Shown here in pieces: positions 23,630 through 35,723 of a DNA stretch of 64,000 nt; position 1 is the first letter of the stretch, and every line of letters starts with the position of its first letter. The stretch comes from Coprinellus micaceus (Eukaryota > Basidiomycota > Agaricomycetes > Agaricales > Psathyrellaceae), in the NCBI GenBank assembly GCA_951394405.1, contig OX596343.1, positions 744,001 to 808,000 on the forward strand, read 5' to 3'. A model generated the notes under the pieces. It saw only the letters and a list, made by a program, of their open reading frames with translations. It made no database searches and was not told the DNA's origin. Position numbers and translations under genes: made by a program.

Positions 23630-24430
23630 TTACGGCGCGACAGTTCGGACCTCCTTTCCATCAGCTGCCTCGTTCTTGAGCTCGTGCCGAAGATTCCAGG
23701 TGAGCACACCATGCCAAATGCCTTCTGCCCAACCCGATGGCCGAACTGGTTCTTCAAAACGAGGGTGTAGGGAACCTCGACATTTCCCATCCACACGCTA
23801 AGTACTCTTTGCTCGCACGCGCTCGCCTGTCAGGCTTAGCCTTGGCATGGAAAGCAGCCTTCCAAGACTGGTCCGTGTGTACGTCTTACCATGGGACCAT
23901 TCGAAGGAAGGAGAGAAGTTGACAGCGAGCTCGCCTTCTGCGATGGAGGGAATCCCAGCTGGTAAAGATGGTAGAGGCTGTGAGAACAGAAGCCAATTGC
24001 GATAGAAGAACGTGGAACTACTCTCGATCTTGCTGGTAAACCCGAGCTTGAAACCAAGATTAGTATAGTCCCACTTGGAGGTCGACACTGTCTTTTCGTC
24101 CAACTCGTAAGTCAATGTCTGCTCCGATTCAGTGCTGTTGGTACGGGAGGTGTCGACCAAGAAGGGGCCGTTCGTTGAATCGCCTGCTCTCCTTGAGATC
24201 GTAGTCGATGCTGTCCACATCCATCGGCTCGTAGGCGAACGTGAAATACTGCCCGCTGGATATTGTAACAACTCTGAGTCGAACGGCCATGTTCTGCCCC
24301 GATGCGGGGGACAGCGGGCCCCCGAGAGTCATAGTCTCGCCATTCTGCCGAGCAAGTACCGCCCCCAGCCCCTGCACGACCATTCACCCCCACAGCGACG
24401 CGCCCCCAAATGAGCGCTTCGCCACCACAC
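23630..24430 (-). pseudogene. Decayed aerolysin-like pore-forming protein gene
   Basis: This region aligns with exons 2-3 of the intact genes at 30627 and 37650 (for example SSGQYFTFAYEP, YDLKESRRFNER, ESEQTLTYELDEK, GNVEVPYTLVLK and a WNLRHEL-type end). The N-terminal exon is absent. The frame is broken at several points: a small deletion just after the FNER motif, a local frame slip before GERVRAK, a stop near 23798, and a one-base loss near 23735. The stop equivalent to the intact genes lies at 23630-23632. It is a third, dead member of the family. It is described only; no restored reading is given. Confidence 0.8.
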
Positions 24431-24585
24431 ACGACGTTTTATCTTCCCCCGGTCGAGGTACGGCACAGGGGACGTGAGAGGTCAGACTAGTCTTATTGCA
24501 CCACCGTTCGTTTCCTGCACGTTGTGACCATACGCTGCTGTTATCTGGGTCTGAAGATCAAATTGAGGGACGAAATAATACTTGG

Positions 24586-26235
24586 CTATGCAGGATCCAC
24601 TTCTACGGGAGTCACAGGGACCTTAATACCCTCCTTCACCATAGTCACCGCGGCAGATGCAGCTGCCTTCGGAGCAGATTTCTTCTTCCAAAAGCTAAGG
24701 CTGACGCCAGCTTTGGCGCTGCGGGCGCTGGTCTTGCCTGAAAGACCGGTATGATATTCATGCCATGTCTTGTAGAGACCCTCGTACGTCGTCCATACGC
24801 CTTCAAAGCCGAGGCCACCTTTTTCCGGGCTCAGACGCGCCCGAGAGTCATCGAAGATGAGGTGCACACTCGTCAGGTAGAACAGGGGTGGTTGGAGGTT
24901 GATGATGTCGCCTTGAATAGGAGGGAGGAGGCGGACAAGTATAGGGTGGAGAACGGACGAGAGAAGGGGGAAGGGGGATGTGGAAAGGAGGGAGGACAGC
25001 CGTTGTTGGTTTACGTAGTAGAATTCAATCACCTTGCAGAGTAGGAACATAGCAGTAGGCGAGAGTTCTTGGAAGTGGCATTCTCCGTCGGTCAGCGTTT
25101 CCAAGATCGTATAGGCGTCGCCGTAAGTCGGCGTTGGACCCGGGTCAGCGATAACGAATGACTGTCCACCAATATCCGGCAGTTTGCCGTCGCCTTTCAG
25201 CTCCTGTAAGTCGATGAGGCGCCGTTCGTAGAGCAGATGGGCCAGAGCGCAGTTCTCGACGTATGAGAATGAGTGCATGGTGTTCTGGATCCAGGACGGA
25301 TTTGACTTGCGAAGGAGGTACGCCCCGCAGAGCATGTCACCTCGGGGCCCAAATACACCGTTTCCAGGTCGTATGCAACCCGTCCTCATCCTCTGCCCTC
25401 CTTCGACGGCTGCCCCGTCGGCTTCCATCACCAACCGTTCTCCTTCCCTCTTCGATACGGCATAATTCGAGAAGTAATCCCAGTGAGAGTTTGGGAGGGG
25501 CGTATCGTCGTTGATGACTTGAACAAAGTCCTTAGGCTCTTGCTCCCAAGGCCAGAGCAGAAACCGCGTCGACTTGACAGCAACCGAACCAGAGCTCGTG
25601 AACACGAAGACATCCACATGTGCCGCTTTGGCAGCTTCGAGAACGTTGCGGACACCATCGACGTTAACCCGTGCCGAGCGCGAGAGGAATGTCGGGTGAA
25701 GCTCGTAGAAACGAATGTTGGCAGCAGTGTGGAATACGGTGATCTTGGGACTGACATCGTTCCAGGGATGCTCGAACGCATGGGCTACAGACTCACGGTT
25801 CGATACATCCGTTGTGAGGTATTGCAATCCATGCTTCATAGCATCGGCCACCACGTAATTTGCTGGGGTTGGCGCAACGTCAAGCACACGGATATTTTCG
25901 GCGCTCTCTCCTCGTTCCAACAATTGTTGAACGATCCACCCTCCAAGGAAGCCTCCCTGTATTCGTTTGAGCACATCTCCAGATCAAGAATAACTTTTCG
26001 AACTCACCCCTCCCACTACGATGTACCTCCGCCCAGTCCTCTCTGGCAACTGCTTCTTGGTATTCTTCTGAGGCTTCCTGAAGAACTCCTTCACGTCCGC
26101 TCTAACTGCCACTGGGGTCGTCCGCTTAGACAAGGACTCGATTCTCGCTGGGATCTTGCGCAGACGGCGGACATTGTGTTGAACGTAGAGTACGAACAGG
26201 ACAACAGCGCTGAGTATGGCGACTATCGTCGCCAT
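24586..26235 (-). CDS. 3-beta-HSD/Erg26-like extended SDR
   Basis: Exons 26235-26008 and 25956-24586 encode 532 residues. An N-terminal membrane anchor (IVAILSAVVLFVLYVQ, residues 4-19) precedes a basic stretch. The NAD-binding glycine motif VVGGGGFLGGWIV is formed exactly at the splice junction. HTAA near residue 150, a Ser-rich strand (FVFTSSGSV) and the YAVSK catalytic Tyr/Lys pair follow, as does CIRPGNGVFGPRGD. This is the pattern of the 3-beta-hydroxysteroid dehydrogenase family, which includes sterol-4-alpha-carboxylate 3-dehydrogenase. The long C-terminal part has hydrophobic stretches (PLLSSVLHPILVRLLPP) and a Lys/Ala-rich tail. It is probably an ER-membrane oxidoreductase on sterol-like or other hydrophobic substrates; orthology to ERG26 is not proven. 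Confidence 0.85.
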
Positions 26236-26804
26236 CCTCTACCGGGCCAGTTTGACGGTTGAGATAACGAGAGAACAGTTACTCATCGGAATTTTTCGTT
26301 GGGTTACATGGTTTTGCTCAGCGTCGTGACTAAAGGTGCCAAATTTGGGGTGCCGTCGCGGTTTCCTTGGTCTATAGCAAGGTGTTGGCAAGGACCGTGG
26401 AAATGATATTGTCTTTTCACAAAGGCTCGATGGGGATTGTCCATCGCGGGAGAGCGGTTGGGGGTTGAACGTTGAACTGTTCTCCAGTAGGCCTATGGTA
26501 GGACCCTCGTCGTTGATCCTGGTTGATCTCACGGCTGCACGTGATACTGAGCATGGGCGCTTATTTTCTGGTCTTCCTGGGCCTGCCGCTATCTCCCGAC
26601 CCGTGTACATGCCAACCCTCTCAAATCTGACTGTGGTTAAGGTGCGAGGGAGTTGAGCGAGTTTAGCGCCCAAACCTGGGCACGTGCCAGTGGTGGGATA
26701 CGGCCGTGGGAAAGCTGCTAGAAACCCTCTCGCAGTCCTCTCTTCAGTCCTCTCTCGACAGTTCACTCCTCAAGGCAGTTACTCGTACCCGATACCAGCA
26801 CAGT
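26236..26804. other. Divergent intergenic region
   Basis: It lies between the minus-strand SDR gene and plus-strand F-box gene 1 and should hold both promoters. TTTAGCGCCCAA at 26663-26674 is a relative of the recurrent motif, about 135 bp before the F-box start. No gene was recognised. Confidence 0.45.
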
Positions 26805-29635
26805 ATGGTTGAAACGCGAAAAAGGAATAGTAGTGGCCCAGCCAAGTCTACTCCTGCTCCCCAAAGCGCTGCGAGCTCCGAAGACGAGGATGATTACCAG
26901 CCTGGGTCGTCCGGGGACGAGTTTGTTGAAGGGAGCAGTAACAATAAAAGTATGCCCACGCCCCAAGTATTGCTGATGATTATATGCTGATCTCCTCTTA
27001 GAGCGAAAGAGAGCTCAGAACCAGCCCAAACCAAAATCTACCCCAAAGCGAGCGGGAAAGGCTGGTCCAAGCCAAGCCAAAGGCGCAGGAAATACCCCGG
27101 TTGGCTCGGTGAAGGCGGGTGGAAAGCGCCGTAAAACCCTGAGCTTACTACCGACAATGCCGATAGACGTATTATACGAGGTACATTTCCACTTTTTTGT
27201 TTTGTTTTGCCAAATGAGCGTTACTGAGAGACTTCCATCGTCTGTGACAGATACTTGGTCAGCTATCACCGAAAGACCTCCTGAACATCTTCCGGACCAA
27301 TAGTTTGTTCAAGAGCACCCTCGAAGCAAGTGACGCGAAGACCATCTGGATTAAGGCAAGGAGACAGTTTGATGCCCCAGAACCCCCACCAGGCTTCAAC
27401 GAGCCGCAGTGGGCGAAGCTTTTGTTTGAACCTAAATGTGGGGTAAGTCGCCCTTTCGCTCGCACAGTCTGCTTCCCCTTCTAACTGGGGTTCAAGAAAT
27501 GCGGAGCAAATAACGTTCACGACGCGGATTGGAAGATACAGAAGCGCCTCTGCAGTTCTTGCAAGCTTGCACAGTGAGTGGTGTTGCTTAGAACCGTGCC
27601 TTGCGAAACAAGCAATTAAATCGGCCACAGCTTGACGGGTTCGAGGGACAAGTGGTTCCCGAAAGAGTTCCAAGGGTATCATACTGAGATATTCAGGTAT
27701 CTCCCCTGGACAAGTTGTGCGTATACCCAATGGGAAACCGCGATAGTTACCTACTCATGTTTACCTTAGCGCGGCCTTTTCCCAGGGAAACAAGGGATCC
27801 CCACTACGACACGCGAAAATTGTATTGGGACGACGACGTTCACGTCGTAGCACGGAAGTGGAAGGCTTTGAAAGCGGTCTCACATACCTCGCGTGGACAA
27901 GAGGAGTTGGAAACATGGAAGAGTAAGCGATTGGCCTATGTCGCTTCGTGCGATGAGGTAAAGACCGATTTTAACACGATGCAAGGACGCCGCACTCATC
28001 TTTTCTCGACACGGACCCTTAGATGGCGCCTACATACAGTGACTGGGAGCGCCAATACCGCGACCAGAAGGAAGACGAGACCACAATGGCAATGATCTCT
28101 AGGAAAGAAGGGTGAGTCAATCCATCATGATGCATATACACTATGGGTGGTTCTAACCTCTGCATCGAGTCAAGAGTCGCCCAGCGATTTTTAAGCTTAG
28201 GCCTGGGTTACACCAGATCAGACATCGAGACGGCGTTCTTTTGGAAACCGCAGCACACAAAGGGCACAGCAAACATCACGACCAGGGGTACCGTCCCTAC
28301 AATGCCCCTTCTAGGTATGGGTGCTAATATTGTTTTGCAGTATGGAACATTCTCCGACCTAAGCTGGAGCCCGATGTTCAAGAGGCTAAGGCCAATCGAG
28401 AAGAGAATGCCCGGAAGCCATTGGTAGCATCGAGGCGACAGGTGTTGGATGACCTGTACGGCAGCTATCTGGACAACCTCAGGCCGTTTGACCGGTACTG
28501 CTGTCCGCCTTCCAGCGTTCTCCATGCGCTGCCTACCGTATGGCAAGTCCTTGATGTAGCCCAGGACATCGTCGTCACCCAGCAAGACTTCCAACCGGTC
28601 GCTGCCGAGTTCCCAAATGCCATCAGGACATATCAAAATGACTTGAAAACTACCCTTGTACGCCCTTTGGCTACAAGGTCGATGGCATTGGGTAGCCTAC
28701 CAAGCTCGGTTCAGCCACTGCCGCTTGAAGACGCGGAACGATCTCTCTCCCTTGCAAAGCACGTGTTCCGCTGTGAGGCGGCCAAGAATCAGGGATGGGG
28801 TGGCGACTTTTGGATGACTGCCACCGGCTTGGATCAAACCCTGCTTGGGTGGGCCTGCATCGCGAGCCACCGGTGCGGAAAGGTTGGCACTGTGCAAATG
28901 CGACCTGGGGTTTCCATCAAGAAGCCTCAGTGCAACATTGTCTTGCACGAACAGTCGTCTCCACTTTCCGAAAAGCTGATCGCATTGGCTGGGCTTGACC
29001 CAGCAACCGCCACCCTAACAGACATGCACGCTCGGGACGCACGTTTCGGAGTCGTGCAAAGTAGCGTCCCTGGCCAGTGGACGAAGGACTATCTGATATT
29101 TACTTGGCGAGGCGCGGTAAGTTCACCCTATAACCAGCCTTCTCCTAGTGATCTGACCCTCGTTCCTAGTTGCACTACTTTGCCGACGAATACCATCGCC
29201 ATGGCCTCGATCCTCCGACATTTCGTCTCGCCACAGACGAAGAGGCAGAAACGTCTCGGCGACATAGTTCATCTCGACGGACAACAGTAAAGGCTTGGTC
29301 GTGCAATCATTGTCAAGAGTTTTTCGCGAAAGAGACCGCGGAGACGGAGCTCATCATTGCAAAGCATATCAAAGAAAGGCGAGGAGAACCGTTTTATGCG
29401 GACATATTCTCGGTGTGATATTGACGCGAGCCCCTTGTGTAGGCATGACATCGCGAATCCCCAAGCTAACGAGAGCTATGTGGTCAACCCTCACCTTTGG
29501 CACCTCCTTGAGGCGCCGTGTCCGATACCCTTGCAATTCACGACGCCTCTCCATCTTAAGTGCACGCACTGCTCGTATAGCAGTACCGAAAGATTCGATC
29601 TCAATGGCGTACAGGGTTATATCCAGCAATTGTAA
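26805..29635 (+). CDS. F-box protein with zinc-ribbon, paralogue 1
   Basis: The start MVETRKR at 26805 matches the MVETR start of paralogue 2. After an acidic and then Lys/Pro-rich N-terminus, the F-box LSLLPTMPIDVLYE-ILGQLSPKDLLNIFRTN spans an intron near 27180-27250. A CxxC...CxxC zinc-ribbon (CGKCG, then CSSCK) follows. Later blocks include YDTRKLYWDDDVHVVARKWKALK, FLSLGLGY, LIALAGLDPATATLTDMHARDARFG and a WSCNHC finger near the end. The frame seems to stop at 29418, but removal of 29391-29442 (donor GTTTTA, acceptor TAG) restores HDIANPQANESYVVNPHLW, matching paralogue 2, and runs to 29635. Such proteins are likely SCF ubiquitin-ligase substrate receptors. The middle exons (27700-28450) are approximate. 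Confidence 0.75.
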
Positions 29636-30570
29636 GTCTGTTTCCCAGTTTGTTCCCCATGTCCACCTATCTCATATACTCGCAAGGCATAATCGTGCAG
29701 CAAGCCCTGGTAAAGACTTTGCAATGGATCGTGACCTCATCACATTGTACCCTGGTTGAGCTGCACCACTCTCGGCAGTCCTCTTCATGGCCTTTTGGTG
29801 GGTCAGATCTTGGCGCGTTGAAAACTTCAGTTCATGCTCGTTGTACAATAGGCCTGATTTTCAATATTCAAGAGGCTTCAACGTTCTTCTCACTTCTTCT
29901 TGCTGCTTGTGTTTGTGCTTGTGGTCATCTCCGACCTTGCGCGCGTGATTGACTAGCCCACTGGAGCTCCCTTGCATCCGCTTCCCCTAACAGAGCGTCC
30001 GGCGTTGGTTCTGCGCCGCTCCAATATTTTCGACATCGCAAATTTGTGGGCTGGATCCCGCCGACGTATCGGACACCCCACAGGGCCTCACAGGGCTCAT
30101 CTGCCAGGCCCAGGAACGACGAACAACAGTGGGTCGATAAGCATCTGGGCGGTCGTAGGGAGTCATGGGAATCAAACGACGTATGGAAGGGATCTGAAGG
30201 ACGGTGGAGCCATTCCAAGGAACATTGGAGACGTCGATACACTATCATATAGGACCCTTTGACGTTTCCCTGGACTAGGCGCAACGAACTGGGGATGTGT
30301 CTTCCTTCTGCTAATCCTCTCGTCCCTGTTAGGTCCCCGCATGGCGAGCACGTTTAACATTCAAGCCGTCAGAAGTACAAGGCTGGCCTGGCTGGGGCAA
30401 CGCGCAGTTCTTGGGCTTGACGTCGGGAATGCTGCGACTGAGGCACCGACACCAGCCGACGCGATGCCGAAAGATCATGCGAGCCTTCCCCTGGCCGGGG
30501 CCTGACTTCAACCACCTTAGGATCGGGTCAGCGGGCCCCCTCCAGGCGTGTGTGGTGATGCACGACTGCG
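29636..30570. other. Intergenic, duplicated promoter region
   Basis: No gene. From about 30190 the sequence resembles the reverse complement of the region upstream of the second pore-forming gene, so this is an upstream arm of an inverted duplication. Confidence 0.5.
30190..30460. repeat. Inverted-duplication upstream arm A
   Basis: GGAACATTGGAGACGTCGATA at 30218-30238 and GCCGTCAGAAGTACAAGGC near 30364-30382 recur in the reverse orientation at about 39104-39124 and 38997-39015. Order and spacing are roughly kept. The homology runs on into the coding regions of the two pore-forming genes. Confidence 0.65.
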
Positions 30571-30580
30571 ATAAAAGGCG
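30571..30580 (+). promoter_or_regulatory. TATA-like element of pore-forming gene A
   Basis: ATAAAAGGCG lies 56 bp before the ATG at 30627. The same element (GATAAAAGGC) is found on the minus strand about 72 bp before the ATG of the paralogue at 38769. Confidence 0.6.
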
Positions 30581-30626
30581 GCTGGGTCTCATCGGACCAC
30601 TCCCATCTCAACAACCCACATTCGCC

Positions 30627-31758
30627 ATGTCCGATTTCTACATCCCTCCCGCCGAGATTTCCGCTCGTCTTCTCAACTTTGCCGGGCAGCAAGTCCTTAC
30701 CAAAGGAGAGAAGGGCTCTCATTCGCGATACGGCGAATACACGCGCGTCGGACAAGCCCCAGCGAGCACGGACAGCGACGAACAATACTGGTCCTTCGAA
30801 GGGACCGGCAGGGTGCGCTTGATCAGGAATAAATCCATGAACAAGGTCATGCTCGTCTCCTCCCCTGACGAGCCAGTCCCAATCTATCTCACGGATGGCA
30901 GTATTACCAAATCTGCAAGCGCGGCGAGGTGAGCGATATGGTTATTCATACCATTTTCCAACTACGCTGACATTCCGGTTCTCAGCTTCGTCACCCTCGA
31001 ACCCGGCAAGGGCAAGTACGAGGGTTACTTCCGCCTGATTCGTATCTGCGGCGACTCTGTCAGTATCATCACGAGCGAGCCCAGTGGTGTCAAAATCGGG
31101 AAGATTGAGCCAGGAAAGATCGACTCCTACCCCATCTCCAGCGAGCAGTACTTCACGTTCGACTACGAGCCGATGGAGGTGGATAGCATCGAGTACAATC
31201 TCAAGGAGAGCAGGCGATTCAACGAGCGGCCTCACATCCTGGTTGACACCTATCTCACCAACAGCACTGAATCGGAGCAGACCTTGACTTACGAGCTCAA
31301 CGAGAAGACCGCCACAACTTCGAGGTGGGACTATAAGCTTGGTGCCAAGCTTGGGATTACCAGGAAGATCAAGAGTACGTGCGAGCCTGCGATTGTGCTC
31401 CCGTATGCTCTTCGCTGACTTTTTACCCGTTCCAGCCGGAATTCCCAAGATGGCCGAAGGCGAGCTCGCTATCGACTTTTCAGTGTCCTTCGAGTGGTCC
31501 CAAGGCAAGACGGAGACGACGGAGCACGCTTGGAAGGCGGCATTCCCTGTTAAGGCGAAGCCGGGTGAGCGCGTGCGAGCAAAGAGTAGCGTGTGGATGG
31601 GAAATGTCGAGGTTCCCTACACCCTCGTCCTGAAGACTCAGTCCGGCCACCGGGTCGAGCAGAAGGGTATCTGGCATGGTGTGCTTGCCTGGAATCTTCG
31701 TCATGAGCTGAAGACGGAGACAGCGGACGGCAAAGAGGTTCAAACTGTCACTTTATAA
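30627..31758 (+). CDS. Aerolysin-like pore-forming protein A (putative)
   Basis: Exons 30627-30928, 30986-31374 and 31436-31758 encode 337 residues without a signal peptide. The first about 100 residues look like a beta-trefoil or other small beta-domain (QQVLTKGEKG, YWSFEGTGRVRLIRN). The rest is a long run of amphipathic beta strands rich in Ser/Thr with TLTYELNEKT, a GAKLGITRKIK-type segment, and a GNVEVPYTLVLK strand followed by a Trp-containing end. This resembles the aerolysin/ETX-MTX2 beta-pore fold and the layout of fungal haemolytic lectins of the LSL type (lectin head plus pore module). That assignment is by pattern, not by alignment. Exon 1 and exon 3 have the same lengths as in gene B at 37650. 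Likely role: cytoplasmic defence protein. Confidence 0.7.
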
Positions 31759-32033
31759 ATTCGGTGCTCATACACAAGTCAATTACATAGCGCTCAGCCT
31801 TTTCGAGATGTATCACTTGCATAGTGTTTGTATTATTATAAATTGTAACGCAGAGTATTGGTTGGAACCGCGCTCAGACTTATAGTAAATTTACAGCACC
31901 TGTCCGAAGTCGACAGCTTAGTCGGGCGGCCTGAGCCATCCTCAAAGTCGAGGGACCTCGCACGGTATGCGTGTACATGCTACTGTCATGGCGTAACCGG
32001 TAAAGATTTCTCCTACGCGATACGGTGGCCTGT

Positions 32034-35000
32034 CTAGCATCGCTCAAACACCTTATAAAGCTCTGGCAAACTTGCAACCTGCACAACATCACGGTCGAGA
32101 AGTGACTTAGGTGCAACGAAGTATTTCCGCATTGCCGGGAACACAACGTGCTGAATCTGCCACCTCTCGGCAGCTTCAGCCTTCTCTTGAGTAGACTCGC
32201 CGTCCCCCTCCTGGCCGGTGACGGGCCCCGTAAGTGACAAGGGCGTGTAGAAGTACGCCAACTCGCGTAGGAATGTCTCGAAGCATCCCGCCTCACTATT
32301 CCAATTCACCTGGGCAGATGTGAGCGAGAGGGTTCGACAAGGGTCGACGCCGTAGACTTGCCTGTGGCCCTAGCCTCATAAGGAAGTTTGGTAGGTTGTC
32401 CAAATTGGGGATGTAATCCTTGAGGAGGAGAGGTAGGCTGAGGACGTGGCCATCTTCCGAGATGTCAAAGGAGAAGTATTCAGCCAGCATGGCGCGTCGA
32501 GATATAAGCCTGGTCGTGATTTTCTGGGGGTACAGTTCAGAAAGTGCCATGGTAAGAACTGGAGCGTAGGACTCTGCACGTGCCTGGGCGATTTCAGCTT
32601 TACTCAGCGAAGAACTGCTCGTATCCTCAGCGTCCACAGCAATTTCCACCAGCGTTTGCATCGGCGGCGGAGGTTCCAGCTTAAGTCGACTCATGTCACC
32701 AAATTGACGCAAGGCAAGCTGATAGAAGAATTCCTCGCTATTAAGAGGGTGAGCAACTTGTTCTATGAGGACGTGCATGCAGACGTACGCTACGGATGCA
32801 TGATTCACAAGGTACAGATTCGTGGAGAACTGGATGAGCGAGAGGCACTTGTCAAGATCGACAATTCCAACAAAGGAATGTTTCTCAAAGATCTCTGTGA
32901 GCTCTGAGGTAGCATGTCAGTATGCGCCTGACGTCTGGTGAACGCAAGCGGAGGCTAACGTACGGTTGTGTCTCGCGTCCTCGACCACCTGCCGGAGATT
33001 CTTGATGGACACCAGGAAAACCTCTGACTGCCTAATCTTCACCTTTGGAGCATCAGACGACATCGTCGACTCCTCTGCCACTTGCGCTGGGACCATCGGC
33101 GAAGATGGGCGTAGCTTCGACAGCGATTGTTGCTCTTGAGCGCCAGTCAATTGTGAAGGGTTCGTAACTGGGAACATCGAATCCAATGTTCGGTCCTTGA
33201 GATTGGTCCTGACTTTGTAATGCGCATACACCTTGGGTTTCGAGGTCGAAGTAGACGCTGGACGTGGTATTCGTTAGTTCATCGCCATGGCAGAGGCCGG
33301 CTCACGTACGCAATGGGGTATGGACCTCTTGTTCCTCTTCCCCATCACCATCGCCGCCATCGTCCTGATCGACATCGATGGCTCTTCCTTTCCCCTTCCC
33401 GCTGGAACTCTGCGTTCGCTTGGGTTCTGCGACTTTGGAAGGTATGCGTAGGTGGCGAGTGAGTAGCGTCTACATGAAGGTTTGTCAAGCTCTACAGCAG
33501 CTACCATCCGTGGGAGGGCAAACCTGGGTTTCAAACGACCGCGAAGTCGCCTGCTTAGCGAGAGTGGCTTGCATTGCAGAGCAAATCCTATCTGTAATCC
33601 CGTCTTCGTTCAGAAAATGAACTTCCTTCTTCGTAGGGTGAACGTTGACATCGACATGCTTCGGGTCTACCTCAAGACTGACAAATTGGATTTAGACATA
33701 GAACCGGTGCAGGAGAGCTCAAATACCAACCTAAGATATACGAAAGGTGAGGCACCCTTTGGCAAGATGCTCGTGTATACGGCTTCGACTGCGCGTTTCA
33801 TGCGGGGAGACTCCACCAGGCGGTCTGAGGTGGCGAAGTCAATGTCTTCGGCACGAGGGAATAGAAATAGATCACGCACGGTTGATAAATAAAAGAAAGT
33901 TTGTCTTCTTCGCCTGGTAGTTGGCATTGGTAAAGTACACCTCTGACTTCCAGGACTCCTTCTCGTCCATATCTTCATCCTCCTCATCGACATCCATTGA
34001 CTCGTCCGGATCTTGGTCTCCAGACGACGTGACGTTCACGTGTAGTAGCTCGTTCGCTATCGTGTGCCCATAGAGGAGCTTGATCGCTTGCGGGATGGTA
34101 GAATTTGCGGGGGTTGTCAACTCCGGAGAGCCAGAGCCTGCCTGTGTCCATGGTTTAGTCCGAGTAGGGAAGGGGATTTGGTGATCGAGGATCTGCTAAC
34201 CTTCTTGCACTGAAATGACACCCTCGAATTGTGAATGGCGTACTTGGTCATAACGTCCAATATTCGAGCATACTCATCTGAGGCACTGCGCAAGGCAGAC
34301 AGGCGGGTCGGCGTATTGAAGAAGAGATCTTCGATCTTAAGGCTTCGTCAGACTATTCATTTTGAGCAGCGGGAAATGGGGCCGACACACCGTAATAATG
34401 GTACCGTCGTTACCAGCACTTGGCTTGGGGTCGGCGGATTGCCCCGGCTTTGCGGGCACCAATACCCCATCCGAGTACGCTGCTCTGGTTGAGTTATCGA
34501 GTCAGACTCTCGAACTCAGTATACGGATTCGTTTCGCGAAGTCGAGAGAGAGGGAACTCACTTCCACGCATGCCCGTCCTTCTTGGTCTTGGTAGTCACC
34601 GACAGTCTTGCGACATGCGAAATGGACGCCAAAGCTTCGCCACGGAACCCGTACGTCGCAATCCGAGACAGGTCTGAAAAAGAGGATATCTTGGACGTTG
34701 TGAACCTTTCTGCAAGGATCGGGAGGTCTGTTTTCTGTGAAGGCCAGGGCTAAATCAATACGCGAAATTTCATAGAAGTGTAGACACGCACTCGAATTCC
34801 ATGACCATTGTCCTGAATCTGCAGTAGCTTGAGCCCTCCATCTTTTACGGAAACCTTAATGCTGGTTGAGCCCGCATCCAGAGAGTTTTCAATTAGCTCT
34901 TTGAGGGCAGACACAGGCCTATGTATGATCTGAGCAGAGAGGTTAGGCATTTGGCCTCACCATAACCAATCCTTCGGACGTGCATGCCCGAGCAAACTCA

Positions 35001-35085
35001 CCTCGCCGGCGGCTATCCTATTGATGAGAGTCTCATTCAGTCTTTTAATAGGGCGCGGGTCGGCATTCGTAGCAGCGTCGGCCAT
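32034..35085 (-). CDS. MLH1: DNA mismatch repair protein Mlh1
   Basis: The start at 35085 encodes [15 protein letters not shown], and after an intron [21 protein letters not shown] and DNGHGI, the GHKL ATPase motifs of MutL proteins. Downstream exons give [21 protein letters not shown] and [20 protein letters not shown], both typical of Mlh1. The linker has the conserved [17 protein letters not shown] piece. The C-terminal domain includes LRQFGDM and [13 protein letters not shown], and the protein ends in FERC at the stop 32034-32036; a C-terminal FERC is the Mlh1 signature that contributes to the metal site with Pms1. There are many introns and the exon borders between 33200 and 34700 are approximate. 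It works as MutL-alpha with Pms1 in mismatch repair and in meiosis. Confidence 0.95.
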
Positions 35086-35172
35086 GATGGTGGTAGGATG
35101 GAAGGCGCGAGGCGCATTACAGCCTGCTACGCGTGACGGGAATTGATGTAACCCTAACCCCAAACGCGTCAC

Positions 35173-35184
35173 GAATAGGCGCCC
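35173..35184 (-). promoter_or_regulatory. GGGCGCCTATTC upstream motif of MLH1
   Basis: On the minus strand this is exactly the same 12-base word as at 6339 and 11289. It lies 88-99 bp before the MLH1 ATG at 35085. Confidence 0.4.
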
Positions 35185-35723
35185 GTCGCCTGTCCACAGC
35201 CTCGACTGGCAGTGCACCAGAAGCTGCGAGCAAAACCCCCATATTGAAGGGCGAAAACCTCAAGGAGACATTTTTGAGCCAAGAAACCACCAAATAAATA
35301 TCGAAAGAATCCAGAGTATACTAAGTACAAATAAACTAAACGGGGTGCATCATCCACCAGAGTACGAGTTACGGAACGAGAAAAAAGGTGCGAACGAAAG
35401 GGGAAGGAAGGGAAGTAGGATAGGTCATTCAATGGATGCTTCTTCTAAAGGTTGAACGGTCAACGTTCATCCTTGGGTGCTTGACGATTATCCTCCCTCG
35501 GGCGAAACTGCATGAAAGGTGAGCAGTGAACCCCCTGTATGACTATGACGGTTCTACTGAGTGCGACGCGAGATTAGCTTGCCGGTATGGTAGGGGTGGA
35601 TGGGTAGATAAGACGGGGCGCAGGTGCTGGAGGATGATACGGAAAAGGATCTAAACTGCGAGACGTGTATGACTCTCATTTCCCACCTCGCGATGGGAAC
35701 TGAGTGTATGGGGTATCAAACAT

